64,000 bases of DNA from Pseudomonas oryzicola (GTDB taxonomy: Bacteria; Pseudomonadota; Gammaproteobacteria; Pseudomonadales; Pseudomonadaceae): assembly GCF_014269185.2 (NCBI RefSeq), contig NZ_JABWRZ020000001.1, forward strand, positions 3,621,001 to 3,685,000, read 5' to 3'. The notes below the pieces were generated by a model, which saw only the letters and a program-made list of their open reading frames with translations, ran no database searches and had not been told where the DNA came from. Position 1 is the first letter of the stretch, and the number at the start of each line of letters is the position of its first letter. Positions 39,069 to 48,834 of the stretch are shown here, one piece after another. Both the position numbers and the translations under genes were made by a program.

Positions 39069-40894
39069 CGACCGCTCAGCACATCAACGTTGCAGGCGCG
39101 CAGCAGCAGGCCCTTCCCTTCCAGCGGGAGCTGTACGTGGATCTGTTCGCAGGCGCGGGCGGAGCCAGCAGCGGCGGCGCACGCGCCTATCGCGACCCGG
39201 ATGTGGCCATAAACCACAACCCTATTGCTATCGCTGTTCATCGAGCTAATCACCGCAAGACCCGACATTACATCAGCGACATTTACGAAGTTGATCCACT
39301 GAAGGCCACCGGCGGCCAGCCAGTTGGCATCCTGTGGGCTTCACCGGACTGCCGGCACTTCTCCAAGGCCAAAGGTGGCGCGCCACGCAGCAAAAGCGTT
39401 CGCTCCTTGCCATGGGTCGTTGTCCGCTGGGTATTTGCGACACGCCCGCGCCTGTTCCTCATGGAGAACGTCGAGGAGTTCCAGGCTTGGGGACCGCTGG
39501 ACGATGCTGGTAAACCGCTCAAGACCGAGATGGGCCGCACCTTCAGGGCGTTCGTATCCTGCCTTACCACCGGCCTGCCTGCCGATCATCCCGACATGGC
39601 GGAAATCATGGACTGCATCGGCCAGTGGGTTCCCATGGAAGCTCTGGTGCGCGGCCTAGGCTGCAACGTGCAATGGAAAGAACGCCGTGCGTCCAACGCT
39701 GGGTCACCGACCATCCGCAAGCGCCTGTTCCTGATCGGTCGCACCGATGGCCGTCCCATTGTGTGGACCAAACCCAAGAGACACGAGAACCCTCAGGCCG
39801 ACCAGTTGCCATGGCGAACCGCGGCGGAGTGCATCGACTTTTCCGACCTGGGCAAAAGCATCCTCGACCGCAAGCGCCCGCTGGTAGACAACACCTGCCG
39901 CCGGGTCGCGAAGGGATTCTGGCGGCACACCGTGCTGGCCGAGCAACCGTTTGTCATCCCGTTGAACGATCGGCAGCTGGCTGCCGCCAGCCTCACCGAG
40001 TTCGCCAACGCGAGCAACCAGCGAACCTTCAGCATTGCAGAGCCTTTGCGCACCCAGGTTGCCCAAGTGAAGGGTGGCCACTTCGCCATGGCAGCAGCAC
40101 ACCTCACGCATCTGACCCACCATGGTGAGCGCTCGGGTTATCCTGTCACAGAGGCAGTTCGAACCATTACCGGAGCAAACCGGGGCGAACAGGCAATGGC
40201 CACTGCCGCCATGGTGACGCTGCGCAAGGGCTGCACCAGCAGCAGCCTTTTGCAGCCCGTCAACGCCCTGACCACAGGCAGCGGGCACCACGCTTTGGCC
40301 GCGTGTCACTTCGAGCAGGCTAACGGCGGGTTCTACAACGGTGACGGGCGGGCTGCAAAGGCTCCACTGAGCACCATTCTCGGACGAGGCACTAATCAGC
40401 GGCTGGCCACCGCCTACCTGGTGAAGTACTACGGCACGGGCGGGCAGTGGCAAGGCGTGGAAGAGCCTATGCACACGCTGCCAACGAGAGAGCGCATGGC
40501 GCTGGTCACCATCGTGCAAGTGCCAGCCGCCATTCTGCCGCCGGAACTGATGGAGCGAGCCCGGAAGTGCGCCCATTTCCTGCACACCTATCTGCCCGAG
40601 CACTTCCCTGAGCCGGCCGACCTGGTGCTGTTGGGCGACTACGCGCTGGTCGACTTCACCCTGCGCATGCTGAAGGCGCCAGAGTTGAAGCTTGCTCAGG
40701 GCTTCAGCCCTGACTACATCCTTGATCGCGGGCTATTCGAGAACCAGCGCACCGGCGAGTTGGAGTGGCGCGCCATCAGTAACACCAACCAGATCCGGCT
40801 GATTGGCAACAGCGTATGCCCCGACGAGGCGGAAGACCTGATCGCCGCAAACGCCAAAGATCTGATCGATCTGTACCAGCGGGAGGCCGCATGA
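39065..40894 (+). CDS. Phage C5-cytosine DNA methyltransferase with internal repeats
   Basis: A 609-residue protein. C5-methylase motifs: motif I LYVDLFAGAGGASSG (~23-37), motif IV ASPDCRHFSKAKGG (~92-104, nucleophile Cys96 in SPDC instead of PPC), motif VI MENVEEF (~133), motif VIII-like SPTIRKRLFLIGR (~214-226), and C-terminal NQIRLIGNSVCPDEAEDL (motif X region). Between ~325 and ~490 are five imperfect repeats. It modifies cytosine in phage or host DNA, perhaps for protection from restriction. Located in the CI-controlled rightward operon, coupled on both sides by ATGA overlaps. Confidence 0.92.
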   Translation: MTTAQHINVAGAQQQALPFQRELYVDLFAGAGGASSGGARAYRDPDVAINHNPIAIAVHRANHRKTRHYISDIYEVDPLKATGGQPVGILWASPDCRHFSKAKGGAPRSKSVRSLPWVVVRWVFATRPRLFLMENVEEFQAWGPLDDAGKPLKTEMGRTFRAFVSCLTTGLPADHPDMAEIMDCIGQWVPMEALVRGLGCNVQWKERRASNAGSPTIRKRLFLIGRTDGRPIVWTKPKRHENPQADQLPWRTAAECIDFSDLGKSILDRKRPLVDNTCRRVAKGFWRHTVLAEQPFVIPLNDRQLAAASLTEFANASNQRTFSIAEPLRTQVAQVKGGHFAMAAAHLTHLTHHGERSGYPVTEAVRTITGANRGEQAMATAAMVTLRKGCTSSSLLQPVNALTTGSGHHALAACHFEQANGGFYNGDGRAAKAPLSTILGRGTNQRLATAYLVKYYGTGGQWQGVEEPMHTLPTRERMALVTIVQVPAAILPPELMERARKCAHFLHTYLPEHFPEPADLVLLGDYALVDFTLRMLKAPELKLAQGFSPDYILDRGLFENQRTGELEWRAISNTNQIRLIGNSVCPDEAEDLIAANAKDLIDLYQREAA

Positions 40895-41187
40895 GCACGC
40901 ATCACCATGATTGGTACATGAGCGAGGCAGACGACGGCGGCCTGTATCACTGCCGGAAATGCAGGCGCACCCATGATGGCTCAGTCCCAGAAGCTCACGG
41001 CTGTCCGGTGTCAAACGCCGAGCACAATGCAGCCGCTTGGCTCGGCCAGGCCGGGCTGTACCGCACCCGGTTTGACGCCGTGCGCAACTTCGAGCAGTCC
41101 GTCAGGCCTGTTTCCGCAGACGAACTGTTCGATCTGGCTAGCAAACAGGTACTGAGCCAGCTCAACGAGGGCCGCCAAAGTGCATAA
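40891..41187 (+). CDS. Small protein with possible zinc site
   Basis: A 98-residue protein starting in an ATGA overlap. The start STHHHDWYMSEADDGGLYHCRKCRRTHDG (in parts) has a CxxC and several His residues with a later Cys (HGCPVSN), consistent with a zinc-binding unit. The rest is helical (ADELFDLASKQVLSQL). No family recognised. Confidence 0.6.
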   Translation: MSTHHHDWYMSEADDGGLYHCRKCRRTHDGSVPEAHGCPVSNAEHNAAAWLGQAGLYRTRFDAVRNFEQSVRPVSADELFDLASKQVLSQLNEGRQSA

Positions 41188-41380
41188 AGCAACACGCATC
41201 TGGCAACTGGTCAGCTTGATCTTGGCCTGCGTGCTCATCGCTGCCCTGGTCCAGCCGCACCAGCGCCCGACTGTAAACACTCCGGAAAGCACGTTACCGA
41301 CTGTTAACAACATCACCGGCTACGAGCACCTAGCACTAAGCCCGAACGCCCGCCGCCCCCATGAGAGGTATTCGCTGTGA
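41180..41380 (+). CDS. Small single-pass membrane protein
   Basis: A 66-residue protein with GTG start at 41180, overlapping the previous gene by eight bases. One hydrophobic helix near the N-terminus (IWQLVSLILACVLIAALV) and a polar tail. Probably inner membrane. Function unknown. Confidence 0.5.
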   Translation: MHKATRIWQLVSLILACVLIAALVQPHQRPTVNTPESTLPTVNNITGYEHLALSPNARRPHERYSL

Positions 41381-41562
41381 CCACCTCACGGACCTACACC
41401 CCTACGACACGCACCCCAACAGGCATGCAGCCCCTCTGCCGGGCGGCGATGTCCGTTATGTGTGATGTCTGCAACAAGCCGCGAACCAAAGGCAATCACG
41501 AGAGTTGCTCGAAGGTCCGCCAGGCAGCTGGCTTCATCATCAGCCGGAGGGCTACAGCATGA
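41377..41562 (+). CDS. Small zinc-finger-like protein, paralogue A
   Basis: A 61-residue protein with a GTG start in a four-base overlap. The motif CDVCNKPRTKGNHESCSKVRQ (in parts) has the spacing CxxC-x9-H-x2-C. A second gene at 42690-42884 carries the same arrangement, CDVCGKGRSARRHSKCSRIRQ (in parts). Both probably bind zinc. Function unknown. Confidence 0.55.
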   Translation: MTTSRTYTPTTRTPTGMQPLCRAAMSVMCDVCNKPRTKGNHESCSKVRQAAGFIISRRATA

Positions 41563-42281
41563 CAATCGACATCATCAGACTGAAGGCACTCGCCACTGCT
41601 GCTGCCGCAAACCAATACGACTCCGCCGCGCTGAATGACTATGGGACGGCACTACCGCCCGCGACAGTGTTGGGCTTGATCGCCGAGATCGAGCGCCACC
41701 GCCATATAAACGCCGAGGGCTGTAAGCCCGACAGCAATATCCAGCTCTCCGGCCTCCCCTGCGCCGGTGCAGCGTCTTGCCACAGCCTCGACAAAGCGGA
41801 GGGCGAGCAGCCCGACCTCAACTTCCAGCTTCTCCTGTTGGCCGAAAGATCCTGCTCCCTACTGGAGGACTGGGTCCAACACACCAGCGTGAGTGACCAG
41901 GGCCTCAACGACCAGATCAAGGAGACCCGCGAGCTGCTTGAGGAACAGAGCCCAACCTGGAGCACTGCAATCCGAGACCTGCTGGCTGAACGGCGCCGTC
42001 AAGTTCGCGAAGAGGGCCACACCCTTGAGCGTGACGACCAATACACCATGGGGCAACTCGCCCAGGCTGCAGGCGCCTACGCATTCTGGGCAGATCCTAG
42101 GGGCGCTAGCCAAGACGATCACATCGACTACCTCAATTCAAGACCAACAGGACTCTGGCCTTGGGCGAAAGAGCACTGGAAGCCAACCAGCCCGCGATTG
42201 ATGCTCATCAAGGCCGGCGCCCTGATCTTGGCCGAGATCGAACGCCTGGATCGCCAAATGGCACGTGAGGCGCAGCCATGA
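41559..42281 (+). CDS. Ead/Ea22-like phage protein
   Basis: A 240-residue protein starting in an ATGA overlap. The N-terminal part (IDIIRLKALATAAAANQ, PPATVLGLIAEIERH) resembles the Ead/Ea22-like early proteins. The C-terminal half has a widespread phage pattern: DLLAERRRQVREEGHTLERDDQYTMGQLAQAAGAYAFWA (in parts), GLWPWAKEHWKPTSPRLMLIKAGALILAEIERLD (in parts). Function unknown; such genes are non-essential early genes in lambdoid phages. Confidence 0.72.
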   Translation: MTIDIIRLKALATAAAANQYDSAALNDYGTALPPATVLGLIAEIERHRHINAEGCKPDSNIQLSGLPCAGAASCHSLDKAEGEQPDLNFQLLLLAERSCSLLEDWVQHTSVSDQGLNDQIKETRELLEEQSPTWSTAIRDLLAERRRQVREEGHTLERDDQYTMGQLAQAAGAYAFWADPRGASQDDHIDYLNSRPTGLWPWAKEHWKPTSPRLMLIKAGALILAEIERLDRQMAREAQP

Positions 42282-42697
42282 ACGACACCAACCGAATGGT
42301 TAGTGTGCCCAATGAGCTGCTGGAGCAAGCCCTTGACGCAGCAGCAGCTGTTGGCATGCAGGACGTAGCTGATGAGCTGGATCGCATCCTAACTCCAACA
42401 ACTGCGAAATCGGCCAAGCTAATCGACGTGCTGCCAACGGTGGGAGTCGAAGGCGACCAACTGGTTATCCGCATCACCACCGAGTGCCTCTTGCACGCAG
42501 TCACTTGCTCACCGGAATGGCCGGTCGACTACAGAGGCGCTCCGATCAGCATCCAGAACGGCACGTTATTGATACAGGAAATCATCCACGAACTGCAGCG
42601 TGAGGACGAGCAAGGTACTAACCACATGCATCGTTTGCTTGACCAAGCCGCACTGGACGCCATCAACAATGGCAGCGAGGCAGTGAGTTATGACTGA
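42278..42697 (+). CDS. Phage protein, unknown function
   Basis: A 139-residue acidic protein overlapping the previous gene by four bases. Helical segments (NELLEQALDAAAAVGMQDVADEL, in parts) and a possible small beta part (DQLVIRITTECLLHAV). No family recognised. Confidence 0.55.
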   Translation: MNDTNRMVSVPNELLEQALDAAAAVGMQDVADELDRILTPTTAKSAKLIDVLPTVGVEGDQLVIRITTECLLHAVTCSPEWPVDYRGAPISIQNGTLLIQEIIHELQREDEQGTNHMHRLLDQAALDAINNGSEAVSYD

Positions 42698-42884
42698 GCG
42701 CACCAGGCCACCCATGGCCTCACACAGCCTCGATCTGCCTGCCATCTGCGATGTATGCGGCAAAGGCAGGTCGGCTAGGCGACACTCGAAATGCAGTCGA
42801 ATCCGCCAACTGCGCGAGAGCGATAAATGGTCAGCCTACATGGCTAATGTGGCGGCAAAACGAGCACTGGGGAGGCGTGCATGA
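42690..42884 (+). CDS. Small zinc-finger-like protein, paralogue B
   Basis: A 64-residue basic protein overlapping the previous gene by eight bases. It shares CDVCxKxR, a His and CSxxRQ with the gene at 41377-41562. The C-terminal helix (DKWSAYMANVAAKRAL) is an addition. Probably binds zinc. Confidence 0.55.
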   Translation: MTERTRPPMASHSLDLPAICDVCGKGRSARRHSKCSRIRQLRESDKWSAYMANVAAKRALGRRA

Positions 42885-43156
42885 ACACCGCTTTCGTTCT
42901 AATGGCGCAATACAATGGCAAAGCCATTATCTCAATAGAGCAGGTATGCACCGACTATTTCACGCACTTGACGCCTGATATGTTTCAAAGAAAGGTGCTG
43001 GCCGGACAAATCCAGCTTCCGATAACCAGGCTCGAAGCTAGTCAGAAAAGTGCCAGAGGCGTGCATATCGCTGATCTGGCCATGTACCTGGACCGACAAA
43101 GGGAAGCTGCGCGGCTTGAATGCGCGCAGTTAAACAAACCTCTACGCGCAAGCTAA
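42881..43156 (+). CDS. PrtN-like protein, copy 2, next to integrase
   Basis: A 91-residue protein of the pyocin activator PrtN family: FVLMAQYNGKAIISIEQVCTDYF, TPDMFQRKVLAGQIQLPITRLEASQKSARGVHIADLAMYLD (in parts). It ends one base before the integrase stop, convergent to it, the usual place of an excisionase. Known family role is transcription activation in pyocins; a role as recombination directionality factor is inference. Confidence 0.85.
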   Translation: MNTAFVLMAQYNGKAIISIEQVCTDYFTHLTPDMFQRKVLAGQIQLPITRLEASQKSARGVHIADLAMYLDRQREAARLECAQLNKPLRAS

Positions 43157-44278
43157 CTAGCCTACCCGGGCGCCGAGCTTCACCGGCGCCTGGATAATCT
43201 GGTCCAACCACTTCCAGCCCTTATACACGTCTCCTCGACCGCGCAAATGGGTATAACGCCGCATCGAGTTCCAATCGCGATGGCCAGATACACTCGAAAC
43301 TCTGGGTATATCCCAATCCATCTCGAACAGCCGGCTCACACCTTCGTGGCGTAGATCGTGAAAGTGCAGGTCCTCGATACCTTTCATCTTGCACGCTTTA
43401 GCCCAAGCAGCACCGACCGAGTCAGTGTTGTACGGGAATATCTCCGGGCACTCCCTCGGCATGCTCTGCACAATCTGCCATGCCTCATCTGGTAAGTGAC
43501 ACCAGACATCATTACCCAGCTTCTGACCGGGGTTTTTCATATCCCGCACTTTCACTGCTTTCCGGTGCTCATCCAGATCGTCCCAGAGGATGCGCGTGAT
43601 TTCGTCCATTCGTCTTGTCGAAAATATCGCGAACGCCACCACCTTAGGCATGTGGATGACTGACGGCCTGCGCTGCAGCATCTCGAAGAAGTGCTCCATC
43701 ACTTTATCGAGCTCATCCAATGTAGGCCTGCGATCTCGCTCGCGGCTCCGCATGTTGTAACCAAACTTTTTCAGGACGAGACGAGCGTCGGGCATTGCCA
43801 AGGGATTGATCTCGTACCCCCAAGCCGCCCTGGCCAAGGACAGAACCGATCCCAGATGAGCCAAATCATTGCCGGCAGTCTGAGGCTTGACGGAGCCGCC
43901 CTCGGGCTCCATGCGCCAAAGTGCATAATCCACCAGGACCTGCTGGCTGATGTCCGAGTCGATCTTCTCCCCCAAGTAGCTCTTCTTGATGGCATTGAGA
44001 GTAAGCCGCTTGGTTTCACCGAGAGGCCGGGCTTTCTCCGCCTCGATCAGGTAGCGCTCGATCATCTCCTTGACCGTGTGCCCCTGGCGGCTGGCCCGTT
44101 CAATCGCACCAGGCACCGCCAACTCGGTCTCTCGTCGCTTCGCCCAGGCTTGAGCGGCCTGCTTGCGGGCGAATGTCTGGGCTTCTTGGTAAACTATGAC
44201 ACCCTTTTTCTTGAGGCGGATCTGGACGGTGTAGCTGACCGTCCCATCGGCCTTTTTCCTTGCTCTGATCGTTGCCAT
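43157..44278 (-). CDS. Tyrosine integrase (dusA-targeting)
   Basis: A 373-residue tyrosine recombinase. Arm-binding N-terminal domain (DGTVSYTVQIRLKKKG, AAQAWAKRRETEL). Catalytic residues: box I Arg in FAIFSTRRMDEI (~222), HDLRHEG at 307-313 (box II H-x-x-R), SGHRDW (~332-336) and nucleophile Tyr342 in MRRYTHLRG. It is transcribed away from dusA, with attR 170 bases beyond its start. It is a close relative of the pseudogene at 130-552. Confidence 0.95.
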   Translation of the reverse strand: MATIRARKKADGTVSYTVQIRLKKKGVIVYQEAQTFARKQAAQAWAKRRETELAVPGAIERASRQGHTVKEMIERYLIEAEKARPLGETKRLTLNAIKKSYLGEKIDSDISQQVLVDYALWRMEPEGGSVKPQTAGNDLAHLGSVLSLARAAWGYEINPLAMPDARLVLKKFGYNMRSRERDRRPTLDELDKVMEHFFEMLQRRPSVIHMPKVVAFAIFSTRRMDEITRILWDDLDEHRKAVKVRDMKNPGQKLGNDVWCHLPDEAWQIVQSMPRECPEIFPYNTDSVGAAWAKACKMKGIEDLHFHDLRHEGVSRLFEMDWDIPRVSSVSGHRDWNSMRRYTHLRGRGDVYKGWKWLDQIIQAPVKLGARVG

Positions 44279-44287
44279 GATTTTCGG

Positions 44288-44366
44288 TGGTACAAGCGTG
44301 AGTGGCGGTGGTACATCGTACCACTGTCACACCAAAAACGCCCAAAAACCCCCAAAAATGGTACAA
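44288..44366. other. Arm-type integrase sites, right end
   Basis: TGGTACAA at 44288-44295 and 44359-44366, TGGTACA at 44309-44315, and inverted GTACCA at 44318-44323. They mirror the GTACCAA pair at 794-811 inside attL. The pair at 44309-44323 forms a palindrome (GTGGTAC-ATC-GTACCAC) that could also be an operator in front of the integrase gene. Confidence 0.5.
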
Positions 44367-44382
44367 AAATGCGTAGACCAGA

Positions 44383-45393
<1,011 letters not shown>

Positions 45394-45444
45394 GCAATTT
45401 ACCCCTGAAGCAGGTGGCATGTGGCTGGCACCGGCTTCGTCGGT

Positions 45445-45508
45445 GATCGCGGCTGAAGCCGCTCCTACAAGTACGACTATAACTGTAGGAGCGGATTTAT
45501 CCGCGATG
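45445..45508. repeat. REP/BIME pair downstream of dusA
   Basis: Two inverted REP-like units: ATCGCGGCTGAAGCCGCTCC at 45445-45464 and GTAGGAGCGGATTTATCCGC at 45485-45504. The 384-base space between dusA and tal otherwise holds no gene I can support. Confidence 0.75.
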
Positions 45509-45777
45509 CAGGCGGCGCGGTGGCTGGCATCGGCCTAGCCGGTGTCCGCGGGCATACCCACTGCCACAAAGAGTGTGCAACCTGTGGATCCCGAGCAAGA
45601 CACTTACGCCAGCCAGTAGATGTGCCGTCAGGCAACCCGCTGCGGAACCTCAGGCCAGCTTGCGACTCGAATCTTCACCTTTCGCACTGCCCTTCCCGGG
45701 CAAGCCCGCGCCCAGGCCCTTGAGCGGCCGCTGGGGCTCGGGTAATGTCGAGTCATTGCACAGGACAGAGCACGCCC

Positions 45778-46704
45778 ATGACCTCCAAGCTGGAACAACT
45801 CAAGCAGTTCACCACCGTGGTCGCCGACACCGGGGACCTGGACGCCATCACCCGGCTGAAACCGGTCGATGCCACCACCAACCCGTCGCTGTTGCTCAAA
45901 GCCGCCGCCATCCCCGGCTATGCCGACCTGCTCAAGCAGGTGAAAGCCGACGCCAAGGGCGATGTCGACCTGGCCTGCGACCGCTTCGCGGTGGCCGTGG
46001 GTTCGGGCATCCTCAAGGTCATCCCGGGGCGTATTTCCACCGAGGTGGACGCCCGCCTGTCGTTCGATGAACCGGCCCTGCTGGCAAAAGCCCGCAAGCT
46101 GATCGACCTGTATGAGGCCGCCGGCGTGGGCCGCAACCGTGTGCTGATCAAGCTGGCTTCCACCTGGGAAGGCATCCGCGCCGCCGAGAAACTGGAGAAG
46201 GAAGGCATCCAGACCAACCTCACCCTGCTGTTCTCCTTCGCCCAGGCCCAGGCCTGCGCCGATGCCGGGGTGTTCCTGATTTCGCCGTTCGTGGGGCGTA
46301 TCTACGACTGGTACAAGAAAAGCACCGGCCAGGAATACGTCGGTGCCGATGACCCGGGCGTGCAGTCGGTCACGCGTATCTACAACTACTACAAGGCCAA
46401 TGGCTACAACACCGTGGTCATGGGCGCCAGCTTCCGCAATATCGGCCAGATCGAACAGCTGGCCGGCTGTGACCGCCTGACAATCAGCCCGGAACTGCTG
46501 CAGCAACTGAGCGATGATCACGGCGCATTGCCCCGGGTACTGCAGCCGGGCAAGGCTGGCGAGGCCAAGCAACAGCTGAACGAAAGTCAGTTCCGCTGGG
46601 CGATGAACGAGGATGCCATGGGCACCGAGAAACTGGCCGAGGGCATTCGCCAGTTCGCCCGGGACCAGGAGAAGCTGGAGAAGTTGATGGCCGAAAAGGC
46701 CTGA
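45778..46704 (+). CDS. tal: Transaldolase
   Basis: A 308-residue enzyme of the pentose phosphate pathway, transferring dihydroxyacetone from sedoheptulose 7-phosphate to glyceraldehyde 3-phosphate. ATG 45778 gives [20 protein letters not shown], the family start. Motifs: [13 protein letters not shown] and the Schiff-base Lys in [12 protein letters not shown], then [16 protein letters not shown] and [13 protein letters not shown]. Followed by a terminator. Confidence 0.97.
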   Translation: MTSKLEQLKQFTTVVADTGDLDAITRLKPVDATTNPSLLLKAAAIPGYADLLKQVKADAKGDVDLACDRFAVAVGSGILKVIPGRISTEVDARLSFDEPALLAKARKLIDLYEAAGVGRNRVLIKLASTWEGIRAAEKLEKEGIQTNLTLLFSFAQAQACADAGVFLISPFVGRIYDWYKKSTGQEYVGADDPGVQSVTRIYNYYKANGYNTVVMGASFRNIGQIEQLAGCDRLTISPELLQQLSDDHGALPRVLQPGKAGEAKQQLNESQFRWAMNEDAMGTEKLAEGIRQFARDQEKLEKLMAEKA

Positions 46705-46722
46705 TACATTTCGGCGTTCACC

Positions 46723-46760
46723 GACGGGCGGGAAGTGTTCCGCATTTTCCGCCCGTCTGT
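46723..46760 (+). terminator. Terminator downstream of tal
   Basis: GACGGGCGG (46723-46731) pairs with CCGCCCGTC (46749-46757), followed by TGTTTATC. The loop is 17 bases. Confidence 0.65.
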
Positions 46761-46794
46761 TTATCTGGCGTTAGTAGTGCACTGAATTCCAGGG

Positions 46795-46881
46795 CCTCTT
46801 CGCGGGCAAGCCCGCTCCCACAGGGGTTGCGACAGGCTCCAGGTCGGCACCGTACCTGTGCGAACGGGCTTGCCGCCGAAG
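46795..46881. repeat. P. putida-type REP pair
   Basis: CTTCGCGGGCAAGCCCGCTC begins at 46797, continuing CCACAGG; an inverted, diverged copy lies at 46855-46881 (CCTGTGCGAACGGGCTTGCC). The unit closely matches the species-typical REP of P. putida as I recall it. Confidence 0.8.
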
Positions 46882-46908
46882 CAGCCCACATAGCCACCCG
46901 AGCTGTCG

Positions 46909-48759
46909 ATGACCTCCTCTACCCCATTGCCCCTCGTACTCGCCGGCCCGATCCTGCGCCGCCTGGAACCTCAGCGCCTGGCCATCTGGCTGGTCGCCAG
47001 CCAACCGCTGCAAGCCGAATTCCTCTGCCCGGCAGGCCAAGCACAGGCCGATTGCCAGGTGGTTGCTGTGGGTCGGCACGCCTTCATCCACCTGCTGGAC
47101 ATCCAGTTCGCTCGCCCCTTGCCCTGCAATCAACTGCTTGATTATGACCTGCTGATCAACGGCGAGGGCATTGCCGACTGGGCACCGCACCTGCTTTACC
47201 CCGGCACCCGGCGCCCAAGCCTGGTACTGCGCGACCGCCTCGACCATCTGCTGCACGGTTCCTGCCGCAAGCCGCACCACGCGGCCGCCGATGGCCTGCT
47301 GTGTGCCGACCGCCTGCTGCAGGCCTGCACAGCACCGGCGGACCGCCCCGCCGTGCTGCTGATGACCGGCGACCAAGTGTACGCCGACGACGTCGCCGGC
47401 CCGATGCTGCGCGCCATCCACGCGCTGATCACGCGTCTGGGCCTGTTCGACGAAGCCCTTGATGGCGCTGTGGTCGCCGACAGCCAGGCGCTGTACCGGC
47501 ACCCGGCCTGCTACTACCACCGCGCCGACCTGCTGCCGGCCCAGCAACGCAACGAAACCCTGCGCGCGCGCTTTTTCGGCGGCAAGCGCAAGCCGATCTT
47601 CTCGTCCAGCAACGCCGACAACCACCTGGTGACCTTCGCCGAGGTCATGGCCATGTACTTGCTGGTGTGGTCCCCCGTGCCCTGGCAGTTGGTGAACCTG
47701 GACATGCCCAGCGGGCTCACCGCACCGCGCCAGGCCCGCTACCAGCAGGAGTTGCCGCTGATCCAGGCATTCGCCGACAACCTCGGCCAGGTTGCACGGG
47801 TAATGGCCCACCTGCCCTGCCTGATGATCTTCGACGACCATGACATCACCGACGACTGGAACCTGTCGGCGCAATGGGAAGAAAGCGCCTATGGCCACCC
47901 CTTCTCGCGGCGGATCATCGGCAACGCCCTGCTCGGCTACCTGCTGTGCCAGGCCTGGGGTAACGACCCGGACGCTTGCAAAGCACTGATCGGCCGATGC
48001 CAGGCACTTGGCAGCCAGCCCCAGGATGAGCTGATCGGTGAACTGCTGCGCTTCCAGGGCTGGCAGTTCAGCCTGCCCAGCAACCCGCCCTTGCTGGTGC
48101 TGGACACCCGCACCCGCCGCTGGCGCAGCGAGAGCAGCCTGGCCAAGCCCTCCGGCTTGCTGGACTGGGAGGCGTTGAGCGAGCTGCAGCAAGCGTTGCT
48201 GGACCACCCCTCGGCAATCATCGTGTCGCCTGCGCCGATCTTTGGCGTAAAGCTGATCGAGACGGTGCAGAAGGTATTCAGCTGGTTGGGCTACCCACTG
48301 CTGGTGGATGCCGAGAACTGGATGGCCCATCGCGGTGCGGCGCAGGTCATCCTCAACATCTTCCGCCACTCACGCACGCCAGGGCATTACGTGGTGCTGT
48401 CCGGGGACGTGCATTACTCGTTCGTCTATGAAGTGCTGATCCGCCACCGCCAGCGCAGCCCGCATTTGTGGCAGGTGACCAGCAGCGGGATCAAGAACGA
48501 ATTCCCCCGCCGTTTGCTGGATGTGCTCGACCGGCTGAACCGCTGGCTGTATGCGCCGCGCTCGCCGCTCAACTGGTTTACCAAGCGCCGCGAGATGGAG
48601 GTGGCGCCGCGAACGCCCAGCCGTAGCAAGGCCGGCGAACGGTTGTGGAATGGCGCCGGCCTGGGGCAGGTGTTCTTCGATCGAGAGGGGCGGCCGGCAC
48701 GGGTGTATCAGCTGGATGCGGGTGGGGGTGAAGCGACCGAGTTTGTTGGCAAAGCGTAG
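46909..48759 (+). CDS. PhoD-like metallophosphatase
   Basis: A 616-residue protein. Calcineurin-like metal-binding motifs of the PhoD group: MTGDQVYADDVAG (~149), MIFDDHDITDDWNL (~305) and VVLSGDVHYSF (~500). The N-terminal ~130 residues look beta-rich (AFIHLLDIQFARPL). No signal peptide is apparent, unlike secreted PhoD phosphatases, so a cytoplasmic role is possible. Substrate unknown. Confidence 0.82.
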   Translation: MTSSTPLPLVLAGPILRRLEPQRLAIWLVASQPLQAEFLCPAGQAQADCQVVAVGRHAFIHLLDIQFARPLPCNQLLDYDLLINGEGIADWAPHLLYPGTRRPSLVLRDRLDHLLHGSCRKPHHAAADGLLCADRLLQACTAPADRPAVLLMTGDQVYADDVAGPMLRAIHALITRLGLFDEALDGAVVADSQALYRHPACYYHRADLLPAQQRNETLRARFFGGKRKPIFSSSNADNHLVTFAEVMAMYLLVWSPVPWQLVNLDMPSGLTAPRQARYQQELPLIQAFADNLGQVARVMAHLPCLMIFDDHDITDDWNLSAQWEESAYGHPFSRRIIGNALLGYLLCQAWGNDPDACKALIGRCQALGSQPQDELIGELLRFQGWQFSLPSNPPLLVLDTRTRRWRSESSLAKPSGLLDWEALSELQQALLDHPSAIIVSPAPIFGVKLIETVQKVFSWLGYPLLVDAENWMAHRGAAQVILNIFRHSRTPGHYVVLSGDVHYSFVYEVLIRHRQRSPHLWQVTSSGIKNEFPRRLLDVLDRLNRWLYAPRSPLNWFTKRREMEVAPRTPSRSKAGERLWNGAGLGQVFFDREGRPARVYQLDAGGGEATEFVGKA

Positions 48760-48782
48760 CGGGATGCGGGGTTCTACTGCCT

Positions 48783-48824
48783 GCGCCGGCCGCTTCGCGG
48801 GTTGGCTCGCGAAGCGGCCGGCGC
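48783..48824. terminator. Perfect 17-bp inverted repeat between convergent genes
   Basis: GCGCCGGCCGCTTCGCG (48783-48799) and its exact complement at 48808-48824, eight-base loop. It lies between the PhoD-like and rssC stops. Probably a bidirectional terminator or REP-derived hairpin; no long T-run. Confidence 0.6.
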
Positions 48825-48834
48825 AGGTTGACGA

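Noticed and set aside
46771..48369. 532-residue minus-strand frame
   Set aside because: Antisense to the PhoD-like gene, whose metal-binding motifs are clear.
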